Shown: positions 6,240 to 14,724, counted from the first letter of the stretch. The stretch is DNA of 15,752 nucleotides from Roseimaritima sp. (GCA_007124075.1 SLFV01000156.1:1-15752); one strand, 5' to 3'. A program made the numbers and translations. Notes: a model not told the origin generated them from the sequence alone.

Positions 6240-7361
6240 ATGTTCACTATTCATTTTTTCCGATTCTCGGCTTCTCGATCCTTTGCCCGCCGCGATCGAA
6301 CTTGGACGGAATCGTACCGCTGTTTGCTAATGGTCGGCACCGCAATGGCAACGTTCGCGTCGGCAAACGTCTGGGCTGAAAGTTCGGTTCGTTTCGACCT
6401 CGCTCGGCTGGCGGTCGGAACGTCGGTTGTGGAAGATGACTCGGTCCAGCCCTTGCCTGGGCAACGTTTGATTCGCGTTCCCTTGCGGATATCGACGATC
6501 ATTTTGTCCCCCCGCAGCCCACAGCCACAGCAAATGGTCGTCCGAATTTTTTGCACCGATCCCGCCGTCACGGTCGTGGACTACTCGCCTCGAACCGAAC
6601 TGTGCAGTCCATACCAGGGGAATTTGGAAGTGCAGAAAACGGCTGAAAAATCCAAACATCTCGGGCTGACCTTGACCGGTGCCTATCCCGGAGTGGGGAC
6701 AGGTACGGCACTGGCGGACGCGGCTGGCAAGGACCTGGAAAGCGTCCGTTACCAGCAGGTCGCCCCGCTGGAATTAGTCGCCGCCAGCGGCACTTTTGGT
6801 CGCGGGCGGGGGGTCTATTTCAAATTGCGCGCTACCGCAATGCAGGTCTTGGAAGGCGATCGACAATTCGAGGTTATCCTATCGGTGCCGGACAACTGGC
6901 AAGCGGGGTTGTTGGATGTGCGGATGACGGCGGAAGCAAGCCGCAGGCAAAGCGGGGCTTTTGGGGCAGGTGAGCCGCAGTGGCGGTATGTCGGTCAGGG
7001 GGACTTTATGGTTACCACGTTCATTGACGATGTACCGGAAGTCCGACAAGCGGCATTTGCGCTGGCCGATGCGGAAGAGGCTTTCCGTCGTGCTGTCTAT
7101 CAGTATCGCTCGCGACAGCAAAAAACCAAATCGAGCAATCTTCTGCGTCAGGTCGCCAGTGTGCTGGAATGGAAGGATCCTGCACCGGTCCAGGCAGATT
7201 GGTTGGGTCAGGTGTTCCGAGGGCAAGTTGACATTCACACCGACAAACAGATTCGATCGCTTCCCGTCGACCTGCGTGTGGCGATCGCCGACTACATTGA
7301 CGCAAGAGAAGATCTGCTGAATCTGGGAAGAGTCGCAGCGAACCAACTGGCCCAGCAGTGA
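6240..7361 (+). CDS. Exported protein of unknown family (373 aa)
   Basis: The ATG at 6240 is chosen because AAGGAG ends five bases before it, one of the best ribosome binding sites in the window, and because it yields a signal peptide. The signal has a long basic n-region, a hydrophobic segment around residues 29-41 and likely cleavage after VWA at 46. The frame is open further upstream to 6081, but that part has no supporting features. Mature residues 47 to about 260 look beta-rich; residues about 264-373 are predominantly helical and charged (PEVRQAAFALADAEEAFRRA, then a helix ending DYIDAREDLLNLGRVAANQL). The mature part has only two cysteines and no catalytic motif was recognised. It converges with the DUF1501 gene with just 17 bases between the stops. 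The family is not recognised; the product is probably periplasmic or surface located. Confidence 0.8.
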   Translation: MFTIHFFRFSASRSFARRDRTWTESYRCLLMVGTAMATFASANVWAESSVRFDLARLAVGTSVVEDDSVQPLPGQRLIRVPLRISTIILSPRSPQPQQMVVRIFCTDPAVTVVDYSPRTELCSPYQGNLEVQKTAEKSKHLGLTLTGAYPGVGTGTALADAAGKDLESVRYQQVAPLELVAASGTFGRGRGVYFKLRATAMQVLEGDRQFEVILSVPDNWQAGLLDVRMTAEASRRQSGAFGAGEPQWRYVGQGDFMVTTFIDDVPEVRQAAFALADAEEAFRRAVYQYRSRQQKTKSSNLLRQVASVLEWKDPAPVQADWLGQVFRGQVDIHTDKQIRSLPVDLRVAIADYIDAREDLLNLGRVAANQLAQQ

Positions 7362-7378
7362 ACCGTCCGTTGTTGCGC

Positions 7379-8836
7379 TCACGTCGCTAAGATGTCGTGA
7401 ACGATCTCGCCTTCCACGTCCGTTAATCGAAACCGGCGGCCTTGGTACCGATAGGTTAAGCGCGTGTGGTCGACGCCCAGCAAATGCAGGATTGTGGCGT
7501 TCAAGTCGTGGACGTGCACCGGGTTTTCCACGATGTTGTAACTGAATTCATCGGTCGTTCCGTAAACCTTCCCGCCACGCACGCCACCCCCGGCCAACCA
7601 AACGGTGTAACACCTGGGATGGTGATCGCGACCGTAGCTGTCGGCTGTGATCGGGCCTTGGCTGTACGCTGTCCGGCCAAATTCGCCACCCCACATAACA
7701 AGGGTGTCGTCCAGCAAACCGCGTTGTTTTAGGTCCGATACCAGTGCGGCGGACGCCTGATCGGTGTTGCGGCACTGATTGCGGATCCCACGAGGCAGGC
7801 TGCCGTGCTGGTCCCAGCCGCGATGAAACAGTTGCACGAATCGGACCCCGCGTTCCAGTAATCGACGCGCCATCAAGCAGTTGGCTGCGAACGTTCCGGG
7901 TTGGCGAGAGTCGGGACCGTACAGTGCAAACGTCGATTCCGGTTCGTCGGACAGGTCCGCGACCTCGGGTACCGACTGCTGCAACCGGTAAGCCATTTCG
8001 TACTGCACGATCCGATCTTCTAGATGCGGTTGCAGCGTCTGCTGGTGCAAGGACTGATGCAGTTCTTGCAACCGATCCAGCAATTTTCTTCGGGCTTGAT
8101 CGCTGATCCCAGCGGGATTGCTGAGGTACAGCACGGGGTCTTGTCCACCGCGGAACTGAACGCCCTGATGTTCGCTGGGCAAAAAACCACTGCCCCACAA
8201 CCGAGCGTACAGTGGTTGCCCCTGTCCGTTGTTGGAGATCATCACGCAGAATGCGGGCAGTTGGTCGGACGAGGACCCCAAGCCGTAACTTAACCAAGAA
8301 CCAAGCGAGGGACGTCCGGCGATCTGCGAGCCCGTTTGCATGAAGGTAATCGCAGGGTCGTGATTGATCGCTTCGGTATGCAGCGAACGGATGACACACA
8401 AGTCATCCGCGATTTTTGCAGTGTAGGGCAGCAGTTCGCTGATCTCCATCCCGGATGATCCGTGCCGCGAAAAAGTGAATGGCGATCCGACCAGCGGAAA
8501 GCGAGCCTGATTTCCCGACATCCCGGTCAGACGTTGTCCGGACCGAATGGACTCTGGCAGGTCGGTGCCTGCACGCTGGGCCAACAGCGGTTTGTGATCG
8601 AAGGTTTCCATCTGCGACGGCCCACCGCTCATAAACAACGAAACCATCCGCTTGGCCGCAGGTCGATGGTGGTAGTGCGCCAGCAACGGCTTCCCACTGG
8701 CGGAACTGGGAAACGCCGCCGATGCCACCCCCTCCCGGGTCAACAACGTGGCCAACGCGGCGGTACCGAGTCCCAAAGCCGAGTTGCCGAAAAAATGGCG
8801 GCGGAGATGTTTCGTTTTAGACAGCAGATCAGTCAT
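7379..8836 (-). CDS. DUF1501 family protein with Tat-type signal
   Basis: DUF1501 proteins belong to the alkaline-phosphatase/sulfatase-like fold group and are abundant in planctomycetes, nearly always beside a DUF1549/DUF1553 cytochrome protein, as here. The substrate is not known. The N-terminus has a twin-arginine signal (LRRHFFG with R12-R13, then a hydrophobic Gly/Ala/Leu stretch), implying folded export. Conserved segments include GGPSQMETFDHKP, SRHGSSGMEISELLP, CVIRSLHTEAINHDPA, MWGGEFGRT (about residue 380) and GRDHHPRCYTVWLAGGGVRGG (about 400), carrying the His and Asp residues expected of a metal site. The C-terminus has the usual HDLNATILHLLGVDH. At 485 residues it is of normal length. 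It begins 64 bases downstream of the cytochrome gene and probably shares its transcript. No clear Shine-Dalgarno sequence precedes the ATG. Confidence 0.93.
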   Translation of the reverse strand: MTDLLSKTKHLRRHFFGNSALGLGTAALATLLTREGVASAAFPSSASGKPLLAHYHHRPAAKRMVSLFMSGGPSQMETFDHKPLLAQRAGTDLPESIRSGQRLTGMSGNQARFPLVGSPFTFSRHGSSGMEISELLPYTAKIADDLCVIRSLHTEAINHDPAITFMQTGSQIAGRPSLGSWLSYGLGSSSDQLPAFCVMISNNGQGQPLYARLWGSGFLPSEHQGVQFRGGQDPVLYLSNPAGISDQARRKLLDRLQELHQSLHQQTLQPHLEDRIVQYEMAYRLQQSVPEVADLSDEPESTFALYGPDSRQPGTFAANCLMARRLLERGVRFVQLFHRGWDQHGSLPRGIRNQCRNTDQASAALVSDLKQRGLLDDTLVMWGGEFGRTAYSQGPITADSYGRDHHPRCYTVWLAGGGVRGGKVYGTTDEFSYNIVENPVHVHDLNATILHLLGVDHTRLTYRYQGRRFRLTDVEGEIVHDILAT

Positions 8837-8900
8837 AGAAGTTACTTTGGAATTTTTTATTTTCGTTCTTGCGTATTATTCGGCAAGCCAAAGACCTGCT

Positions 8901-11900
8901 TTATCTTACCGCGGGAGCATAATTCATCAGTGCTTGCGCCGTCGCCGTCAGGGCAGCTAATTCAATGACCGATCCGTCGTCATCCTCATCGAAGTCGACC
9001 TGAAAGTCCCCGACATCCAAAAAGGCTTCGGCTGCGGCCCGATCCCCCGCAAAATATTCGCGTTGCTCTGCCAACAGTCGTGACAGAATTTCCAGTTCCA
9101 CAGCGGAGGGCGGACGGCTTAGCAGGTGTAGGCACAACTGGCCAATGGCTGCCGAATCGGACATGCCTTCTGCATCTGAATTGGCTTGCATCACGCGTGC
9201 TGCACACCCCCGAGCCGCTTCGACAAATTGTTCGTCATTGAGAGTCACCAACGCTTGCAACGGAGTGGCGGTTGGTTGGCGGGCCGCGACGCAAGTCTCG
9301 CGATCAGGGGCGTCAAACAACAACATGGACGGCGGTGGAGAGGTTCGTTTCCAGAAGGTGTATATACTGCGGCGGTGGCTACCAATGCCGCGGTCGCGGC
9401 TGAATTTCGCCCCACCTTTTTCTTTCCACAATCCTTGGGGCTGGTAGGGTTTGACAGATGGGCCGCCGATAACCTCCGCCAGCAGGCCTCCAGCAAACAA
9501 GTACGCATCGCGCAGCGACTCAGCCCCCAAACGGCGGTTGGGGCCGCGAGCCAGCCAGCGGTTTTCGGGATCGATCGCCAGTTGCTCCGCCGTACCAAGG
9601 GGGTCCCGTCGGTACGCATCGGAGGTGACTATCAGCCGCACCAGTCGCTTCACGTCCCACTGGCTGTCGATGAAATCCGCCGCCAAATAATCCAGCAGTT
9701 CGGGATGGCTGGGCATCTGGCCCTGACGGCCAAAGTCCTCCGCCGTGGCAACCAAACCGACCCCGAACAGGTGTTGCCAAATCCGATTGACCGCGACCCG
9801 CGCTGTCAGCGGGTGACGATCGGAAACCAACCACTGGGCAAGCCCCAGCCGATTGGCGGGCCCCGACAACGGCTCGGGCGTCAGCGCCGCCGGTGTCCCA
9901 GGACGCACCTTGTCGCCCGGTGCATCATACAGCCCACGCTGCAAAACAAAGGTTTGACGCGGTGTTTCCCGTTCGCGCATCACCATGATCTCACGGATCT
10001 GTTGGACCAGTTGACTACGCTGCTGGCGGGCCTGGCGCAGTTCCGACGTGGCCTGGCGATACGGTGAATCCACCACGCCACAGTACCAGTCCAAATGCCA
10101 CAGGTCGGACGTTTGGGCGTCCTCGTTAGCAATCCGCCGCAGGGTTTCCTGCACGGTGGCCTGCCCAGCCAACGCCTCGATTTCCACGTCGGTCAAATCA
10201 CGCGCAAACATTTGCAATCGATCAACCTGACCACCGGTAAACCCACGATCTCGGAAACGGAAACCAATCGCAAACTGGTCAGCCCCGCCGCCATTGATGG
10301 TTCGATTCAAACAATCACGAACGACGGATACCGGCAGCCGCTGCCCGTTGACGAAAATAGTCACGCCCGCAGCGCGACTGCTGCCGTCGTAACGAACGGT
10401 CACATGTTGCCACTGATCGATGGCCAGCGGTGCCTTCGCAACCACACGAATTGCGTTGCCGGGGTAAAAATGAATCAACCCGACACTCAAGTGCCCATCT
10501 TCGAGCAACAATTCATAGCCACGGCTGCCCGCATCGGTCCACGCGCGACTGCGATGCCAAATCACCGCACGTTTGTGTTCCCGATCCGCCTTCAACCAAG
10601 CTCCGATCGTGAAAGGATCGTCTCTGGTCCAACCACCACCGGCGACGGTGCTAAAGCCATCTTCGCCTGTCAACTTCAGGCACCGTCCACCGCCAGTACG
10701 GTCACTAGCGACCAGCGTGGCGCCCTCGCGAAGCTGCCCGCTGACCTCCGCATCCACTTCGTTGCTGATCGCACCGTCGGCAGCGGTGTCAAAGCGAAAG
10801 TCGGCGACTTGATCCGGAAAGTGATCCTCGACTTCGCCAGCCGCGTCGCTTTGCAACCACTGCGAAAACCGACCCGCTGCCGCGTTTCGCTCCGCAGCAA
10901 GGTTGGCTTGAGCTTTTGCAATGTCCTGGTTCAACACCTCCAGTCGTTGTTCTTGATCCGCCGTTGGCAACCACAGCGTGGGCGTCGGAACCGCTTTGGT
11001 GAAGTGTGAATAGAGCCCCGATTCGTCAATGTTATTGAAGTAGGCAAACAGTTGATAATAGTCCTCCTGCGAGATCGGGTCGTACTTGTGATCATGGCAG
11101 CGGGCACATTCCAGTGTCAGCCCCAGCACGGCGGTGCCAAGCGTATTGACTCGATCGGCGACGTACTCCGCCTGAAACTCCTCTTCGATGCTGCCCCCTT
11201 CGTTGGTCTGCCGGTGGTGCCGATTGAACGCTGTGGCCAGGATGGAGTCGCGGGTAGGCCGTTGGATCAAATCTCCCGCAATCTGATAGGTCAAGAATTG
11301 ATCGTAAGGCATGTTGGCATTGAAGGCATCGATCACCCAGTCTCGCCAGGGCCACATCTCTCGATACACGTCGGCTTGATACCCGTAGGTATCCGCATAC
11401 CGAGCCGCGTCCAGCCATGGAACAGCCATGTGTTCACCAAACCTGGCGGAACTTAGCAGGCGGTCGACCTGACGCTGGTAAGCTTCGGGGCGCGGGTCGG
11501 TCAGAAAAGCCTGCAATTCGTCCACATCGGGTGGCAGCCCGCTCAGGTCAAGCGACAGACGACGCAGTTGCGTCGCACGATCCGCCGCGGGTTGTGCCGT
11601 CAACCCCCGAGCTTGCAGCTTCGAGTCGATAAACCGGTCGATCGGGTGCAAGTGACTGTCCGGAAGCAGCGGTCGCTGGATCGGCTGAAACGACCAATGC
11701 TCCTGCCACGGCGCGCCCGCTGCGATCCACGCTCGAAGCAACTCAACTTCATCGGCGGACAGGCCCAGATTTGACTCGGGGGGGGGCATGCGTTCACCGG
11801 GGTCACCCGATTCAATGCGCCGCATCAATTCGCTGGCACCGGCGTCTCCCGGGACGACGATAAACGGGTGCCCGCCATGATTGCTTTCGCCGTGAACCCC

Positions 11901-12095
11901 TGCCGGCGTATCAAGCCGTAGGTCGGCTTCCCGTCGTGCGGCATCCGGTCCGTGACAAAAGTTGCAGCGATCCGAAAGCAACTGCTGGACACGGGCTACA
12001 TCCACAGCCACCGCCGCGGGCCGACCACAGGTCAGCACAACCAGCAACCCACCGGCAAACAAACGAACCGGCAGCAAACCCGTTACAACATGCAT
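8901..12095 (-). CDS. Planctomycete cytochrome protein: PSCyt1-DUF1549-LamG-DUF1553 (1064 aa)
   Basis: This is a multi-domain exported protein of the PSCyt/PSD1 class. A signal-like segment (residues 1-30) is followed by a cytochrome c domain with CNFCH (C44, C47, H48) and a candidate distal ligand Met103 in RMPPP. DUF1549 follows (about 150-410) with its conserved second CARCH motif (C330, C333, H334). Next come a short coiled coil, a LamG/concanavalin-like domain (about 430-640) and DUF1553 (about 745-1040, NRIWQHLFGVGLV and AEDFGRQG). Heme attachment is inferred from CxxCH. The family is known to pair with DUF1501; a role in periplasmic oxidation or polysaccharide handling is proposed but unproven, and the LamG domain would fit glycan binding. 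The start at 12095 gives the signal peptide; in-frame starts at 12158 and 12245 are less likely. The gene lies between the toroid and DUF1501 genes on one strand. Confidence 0.93.
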   Translation of the reverse strand: MHVVTGLLPVRLFAGGLLVVLTCGRPAAVAVDVARVQQLLSDRCNFCHGPDAARREADLRLDTPAGVHGESNHGGHPFIVVPGDAGASELMRRIESGDPGERMPPPESNLGLSADEVELLRAWIAAGAPWQEHWSFQPIQRPLLPDSHLHPIDRFIDSKLQARGLTAQPAADRATQLRRLSLDLSGLPPDVDELQAFLTDPRPEAYQRQVDRLLSSARFGEHMAVPWLDAARYADTYGYQADVYREMWPWRDWVIDAFNANMPYDQFLTYQIAGDLIQRPTRDSILATAFNRHHRQTNEGGSIEEEFQAEYVADRVNTLGTAVLGLTLECARCHDHKYDPISQEDYYQLFAYFNNIDESGLYSHFTKAVPTPTLWLPTADQEQRLEVLNQDIAKAQANLAAERNAAAGRFSQWLQSDAAGEVEDHFPDQVADFRFDTAADGAISNEVDAEVSGQLREGATLVASDRTGGGRCLKLTGEDGFSTVAGGGWTRDDPFTIGAWLKADREHKRAVIWHRSRAWTDAGSRGYELLLEDGHLSVGLIHFYPGNAIRVVAKAPLAIDQWQHVTVRYDGSSRAAGVTIFVNGQRLPVSVVRDCLNRTINGGGADQFAIGFRFRDRGFTGGQVDRLQMFARDLTDVEIEALAGQATVQETLRRIANEDAQTSDLWHLDWYCGVVDSPYRQATSELRQARQQRSQLVQQIREIMVMRERETPRQTFVLQRGLYDAPGDKVRPGTPAALTPEPLSGPANRLGLAQWLVSDRHPLTARVAVNRIWQHLFGVGLVATAEDFGRQGQMPSHPELLDYLAADFIDSQWDVKRLVRLIVTSDAYRRDPLGTAEQLAIDPENRWLARGPNRRLGAESLRDAYLFAGGLLAEVIGGPSVKPYQPQGLWKEKGGAKFSRDRGIGSHRRSIYTFWKRTSPPPSMLLFDAPDRETCVAARQPTATPLQALVTLNDEQFVEAARGCAARVMQANSDAEGMSDSAAIGQLCLHLLSRPPSAVELEILSRLLAEQREYFAGDRAAAEAFLDVGDFQVDFDEDDDGSVIELAALTATAQALMNYAPAVR

Positions 12096-12156
12096 ATCAA
12101 TAAAAGATGGCAAAAATGAAGGACAAACGGCGGGGGAAGCGACCAACCCTTCATTC

Positions 12157-12162
12157 ATTATA
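12157..12162 (-). promoter_or_regulatory. Candidate -10 box (TATAAT) for the cytochrome/DUF1501 pair
   Basis: The minus strand reads TATAAT from 12162 to 12157, a perfect -10 hexamer 61 bases before the chosen ATG. No convincing -35 box is found at 16-18 bases. The position, after the toroid stop and after a hairpin, fits a promoter internal to the cluster that drives the cytochrome and DUF1501 genes. Confidence 0.3.
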
Positions 12163-12182
12163 AACGAATCAGCCACCAAGAG

Positions 12183-12215
12183 GGAATTTCCGGCGAACCT
12201 GCCGGGGAAATATCC
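12183..12215 (-). terminator. Imperfect hairpin between toroid and cytochrome genes
   Basis: The arm at 12183-12194 (GGAATTTCCGGC) pairs with 12201-12215 (GCCGGGGAAATATCC) around a six-base loop, with small bulges, giving about 12 pairs. It begins some 30 bases after the toroid stop codon on the minus strand. There is no T run behind it, so it may be a weak terminator, a processing site or an mRNA-stabilising stem. Confidence 0.3.
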
Positions 12216-12244
12216 TTGGCAGTTCGTCCTTCTGCAGCAAAGCA

Positions 12245-13384
12245 CTAGGACCCGTTCTCAGCACTTCGTGCCAAAGCCAACAACGCATACGCCGTCACCA
12301 AATTGACATCTCCTTCCATCCAACGTTCATTCGCCACGTTCAGCCACGCACCGCTGGGTTGTTGATGCTTCAGCAACATTGCGGTCAGCTCACCGCGCCA
12401 ATCACGTTGCTCCCCTCCCCGGATTTCCAATGTCTTGATCTCCGCCACGTCCAACGCCTTGGCGAAGGTGTGGTAATAATAGAAAAGCCCGGCTGTTCCC
12501 ATGCCCGGATTGATTTCCACCGAGTAGTTGTCCTGGATGAATTTTAACGCCGCTTGGACTCGCGGATCATCGGACTCCACTCCCGCGTAAATCATGCTCT
12601 TCAATCCCGCGTAGGTCATGGAACCGTAGCTACGTAGTCCTCCACCGGGCGTCTGGCCAGCCTGACTTTGTCCACCAGCGGCCGGGGTGTAATAGAACCC
12701 GCCGTCATCCACCCGTGCCGCAAAGGGCGTGTCATTGGCGGCAGATTCAAGATTCTGTGTACGACTGACGAAAACCAACGCTTTCTGAATCGCTTCGTCA
12801 TCCTCAGCGGCCCCCAATTCCCGCAGAGCCTCGATCATGAAAGACGTGTTGGACAAATCGGGCCGTTTGTGTGTCCCGTAGCCTGCACCCCCGTAGGCCG
12901 GATTGCTGGGGTCCACCCCCTGGTCCTCTGTCCACTGAATGCCTCGCAAAAATCGATCGGCGTTGTTCAAGATGGGGTCGTAGCGACCGTTTTCATTTCC
13001 CCGCTTGAACGCCAATACGGCAAGGCTGGTTTCGTAATTGCGATACATCGAACCCAGCGAATAGATCCCGCCATCGTCGCGGATATTGGATTCCAGATAC
13101 TGAAATGCCCGAGTGATCATCGGATCGCTGATCGCTTGCGGACGATTTTCCAGGATTGCGGTGATCACCAAGGCGGTTACCGCCGAACCAGTTTGGCTGC
13201 TGAACGATCCATCGTCGGCTTGCCCTTGGTGCCGCAGATAGTCAATCCCGCGTTGGACAGCGGTCTGTTGACGCTGTTGTAATTCTTGCGCGAATACCAA
13301 GCCCAGCGATCCCCAGCAGGCTGCTAGGCACGCGGCAAAGAAGAAAAGCGGAAGGAAGCGGAAGTCGCGTTTAGTTCTGGACAT
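12245..13384 (-). CDS. Exported alpha/alpha-toroid (prenyltransferase/squalene-cyclase-like repeat) protein
   Basis: This 379-residue protein has a Sec signal (FRFLPLFFFAACLAACWG, likely cleavage after residue 32, before QELQQ). The rest is a run of repeats typical of the terpene cyclase/prenyltransferase toroid fold: QRGIDYLRHQGQADDGSF, RAFQYLESNIRDDGGIYSLG, an AYGGAGYGTHKRPDLSNTSF segment, SYGSMTYAGLKSMIYAGV, and a C-terminal GAWLNVANERWMEGD segment before a final Ala/Leu helix. The catalytic DxDD motif of squalene-hopene cyclases is absent, so it is probably a secreted toroid protein and not a terpene cyclase. Such proteins are frequent in planctomycetes with unknown role. The ATG at 13384 gives the proper signal peptide; the frame continues upstream to 13486 without one. 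It precedes the cytochrome and DUF1501 genes on the same strand, 149 bases from the former. Confidence 0.88.
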   Translation of the reverse strand: MSRTKRDFRFLPLFFFAACLAACWGSLGLVFAQELQQRQQTAVQRGIDYLRHQGQADDGSFSSQTGSAVTALVITAILENRPQAISDPMITRAFQYLESNIRDDGGIYSLGSMYRNYETSLAVLAFKRGNENGRYDPILNNADRFLRGIQWTEDQGVDPSNPAYGGAGYGTHKRPDLSNTSFMIEALRELGAAEDDEAIQKALVFVSRTQNLESAANDTPFAARVDDGGFYYTPAAGGQSQAGQTPGGGLRSYGSMTYAGLKSMIYAGVESDDPRVQAALKFIQDNYSVEINPGMGTAGLFYYYHTFAKALDVAEIKTLEIRGGEQRDWRGELTAMLLKHQQPSGAWLNVANERWMEGDVNLVTAYALLALARSAENGS

Positions 13385-13965
13385 TTTCAGCTCGGTTCGG
13401 GAGTGAGTTTTCAGGGAGGGAGGCACACTAAAACATACCGGGCAGTTCCCGCAGCACGCGCTACCAAGGTTCGTAACAGTGCCCAAGCACTCCGGTTGAG
13501 TGGTCGTGTTTCATCTGCCGCTCGCCCAGGGATCGACAGGCGATTGGGAAAATCGAAAGCGGATGCTTGCCAGCTTTCTGCGTTCACTGACAGGTGGCCC
13601 ATTAAATTTTTAAGCAAATTTTGTACCAATGCCTGCGGCATTATAGCACACGCCAGCGCAGAACTGTGGGAGACGTCGGGAAATCGAGCCCGATTTCTGA
13701 GCCTGCGTTTTCGGATGTCGCCGACCATGCTTGGTGTCGATTCAGCAGCACCAACACCGGCACGAGGATCGATCGCCCGCAACAATCCGCCTCAGGCAAG
13801 AATTTCAACAAGCCCCTCGAAAGAAAATCCCCCTTTAGGTTAGCGTGAATTCACCCTCAGGAGGTTCCAGGCCGATGGCGTTCAGCAGGCGGTGCGGGGG
13901 ACGACCAGCGAATCGCCGTCCGCTTGACACGCTGGCGGTTGGGCCGCAGGAATCTTGCAGGAAGC
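13385..13965. other. Intergenic region, 581 bases, without a convincing gene
   Basis: Open frames of 75-146 codons occur on both strands here, but their translations are basic, low in structure and lack ribosome binding sites, so none is called. The stretch contains a candidate promoter for the toroid gene (13640-13648), a perfect AATGCC-TGC-GGCATT hairpin at 13628-13642, a TTGGTG/CACCAA inverted repeat at 13731-13736 and 13749-13754, and a GGCGGT/ACCGCC repeat (13934-13939 and 13968-13973) that overlaps the stop codon of the next minus-strand gene and might mark its transcript end. No known RNA family was recognised. Confidence 0.6.
13640..13648 (-). promoter_or_regulatory. Extended -10 promoter (TGCTATAAT) upstream of the toroid gene
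   Basis: The minus strand reads TGCTATAAT from 13648 to 13640, a perfect extended -10 element, which can work without a -35 box; none is seen at 17 bases. Transcription would start near 13633, inside the small AATGCC-TGC-GGCATT hairpin, and run leftwards, giving a leader of roughly 250 bases before the ATG at 13384. Confidence 0.4.
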
Positions 13966-14724
13966 TTACCGCCACAATCTTGCCGGTGGCAGCCTGGCGA
14001 CTTCGGTATCGCTTGCAGGGATCGGTTGGGGTTGCGGGCTCAGCACCGATGGACGCATGCCGCTTTGCGGAAACGAACGCGGCAGGTCATTGTAGGTCCC
14101 GGTGGGGATGCTAGCGATGGTCGTTGACATCGGTGCCGCGACTTCGTGGCCCGGATGCGATGGTTGTTGCAGCGGAGCGGATTGAAGCCGAGCGACGACG
14201 GTTTCATCAGCGATCGCGGACGCCGGTCCCCCATGTACCAGGTGATATTCGATTCGAGTTTCCCGCTGCAGTTGGGCAACCTGCCGCGGGACATTTTCGA
14301 TCTGTTTTTCCGCCACCCAACGGGTCTGTGTCTGCGGAATCTGGTAGCTTTGCTGCTGCGCCTGCCAACGCATCCTGGGGACGTAACGGTAGGCCAAAGT
14401 TGGCTGAACAAAGGGGTTCCAGCGATTGACCCATTCAGGCTCCCATTCGTACTGGACGGTCGGGGTGTAAACCGTCCGCTGTTCGGTGCGAACTTCGGAC
14501 AAGACCTCTGGGCGATAAATCGTCCGTTCCCGCGTATTGGTTTCCGTGGCGGTGATCGGTCGGTCGAACGATCGCTCCACGCGCCGATAAACGTTGCCCG
14601 TTTGCGGGTCACGGAAGTAGGACGCTGCCAAAGGCTCGGTAGCCCCCGCCGCTGTTTGCACGATCGGACAGAGGATTGCTGAAATCGCAACGGCAATTAC
14701 CCAAATTCGCAAAAATGCAGGCAT
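13966..14724 (-). CDS. Exported Tyr/Arg/Gln-rich protein of unknown function (252 aa)
   Basis: The ATG at 14724 is chosen because it begins a signal peptide (MPAFLRIWVIAVAISAILCP, likely cleavage near residue 27-28); the frame extends 41 codons further upstream, which would bury the signal. After a YFRDPQTGNVYRRVE segment, residues about 50-160 show alternating patterns of Tyr, Thr, Arg and Glu ending in Val, Tyr or Pro (ERTIYRPEVLSEVRTEQRTV, then YTPTVQYEWEPEWVNRWNPF, then a YRYVPRMRWQAQQQ segment). They suggest extended beta strands. Residues 165-252 are Pro/Ser-rich and probably disordered. The pattern loosely recalls planctomycete surface proteins with repeated Tyr-Thr-Val motifs, but I cannot assign a family. 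It stands alone, divergent from the TPR gene. Envelope location is inferred; the function is unknown. Confidence 0.78.
   Translation of the reverse strand: MPAFLRIWVIAVAISAILCPIVQTAAGATEPLAASYFRDPQTGNVYRRVERSFDRPITATETNTRERTIYRPEVLSEVRTEQRTVYTPTVQYEWEPEWVNRWNPFVQPTLAYRYVPRMRWQAQQQSYQIPQTQTRWVAEKQIENVPRQVAQLQRETRIEYHLVHGGPASAIADETVVARLQSAPLQQPSHPGHEVAAPMSTTIASIPTGTYNDLPRSFPQSGMRPSVLSPQPQPIPASDTEVARLPPARLWR

Noticed and set aside
5915..6247. 110-codon frame on the minus strand
   Set aside because: It has no ribosome binding site and no recognisable domain, and it overlaps the start of the well-supported gene at 6240.
9186..11009. Long plus-strand frames (about 300 codons) opposite the cytochrome gene
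   Set aside because: They are mirror frames of a strongly supported multi-domain gene, and their translations show no domain structure.
12096..12245. Longer cytochrome protein starting at GTG 12245 or ATG 12158
   Set aside because: The added residues have no domain or signal character, and the longest form overlaps the toroid stop codon; the start at 12095 leads directly into a signal peptide.
12245..13384. Toroid protein as an active squalene-hopene cyclase
   Set aside because: No DxDD motif is present, the protein is far shorter than true cyclases, and it carries a secretion signal.
13411..13785. 124-codon frame on the minus strand upstream of the toroid gene
   Set aside because: It has no domain, signal peptide or ribosome binding site, and the likely promoter of the toroid gene lies inside it.
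13403..13843. 146-codon frame on the plus strand
   Set aside because: The translation is basic and featureless, it begins across the start of the toroid gene on the other strand, and no ribosome binding site precedes it.
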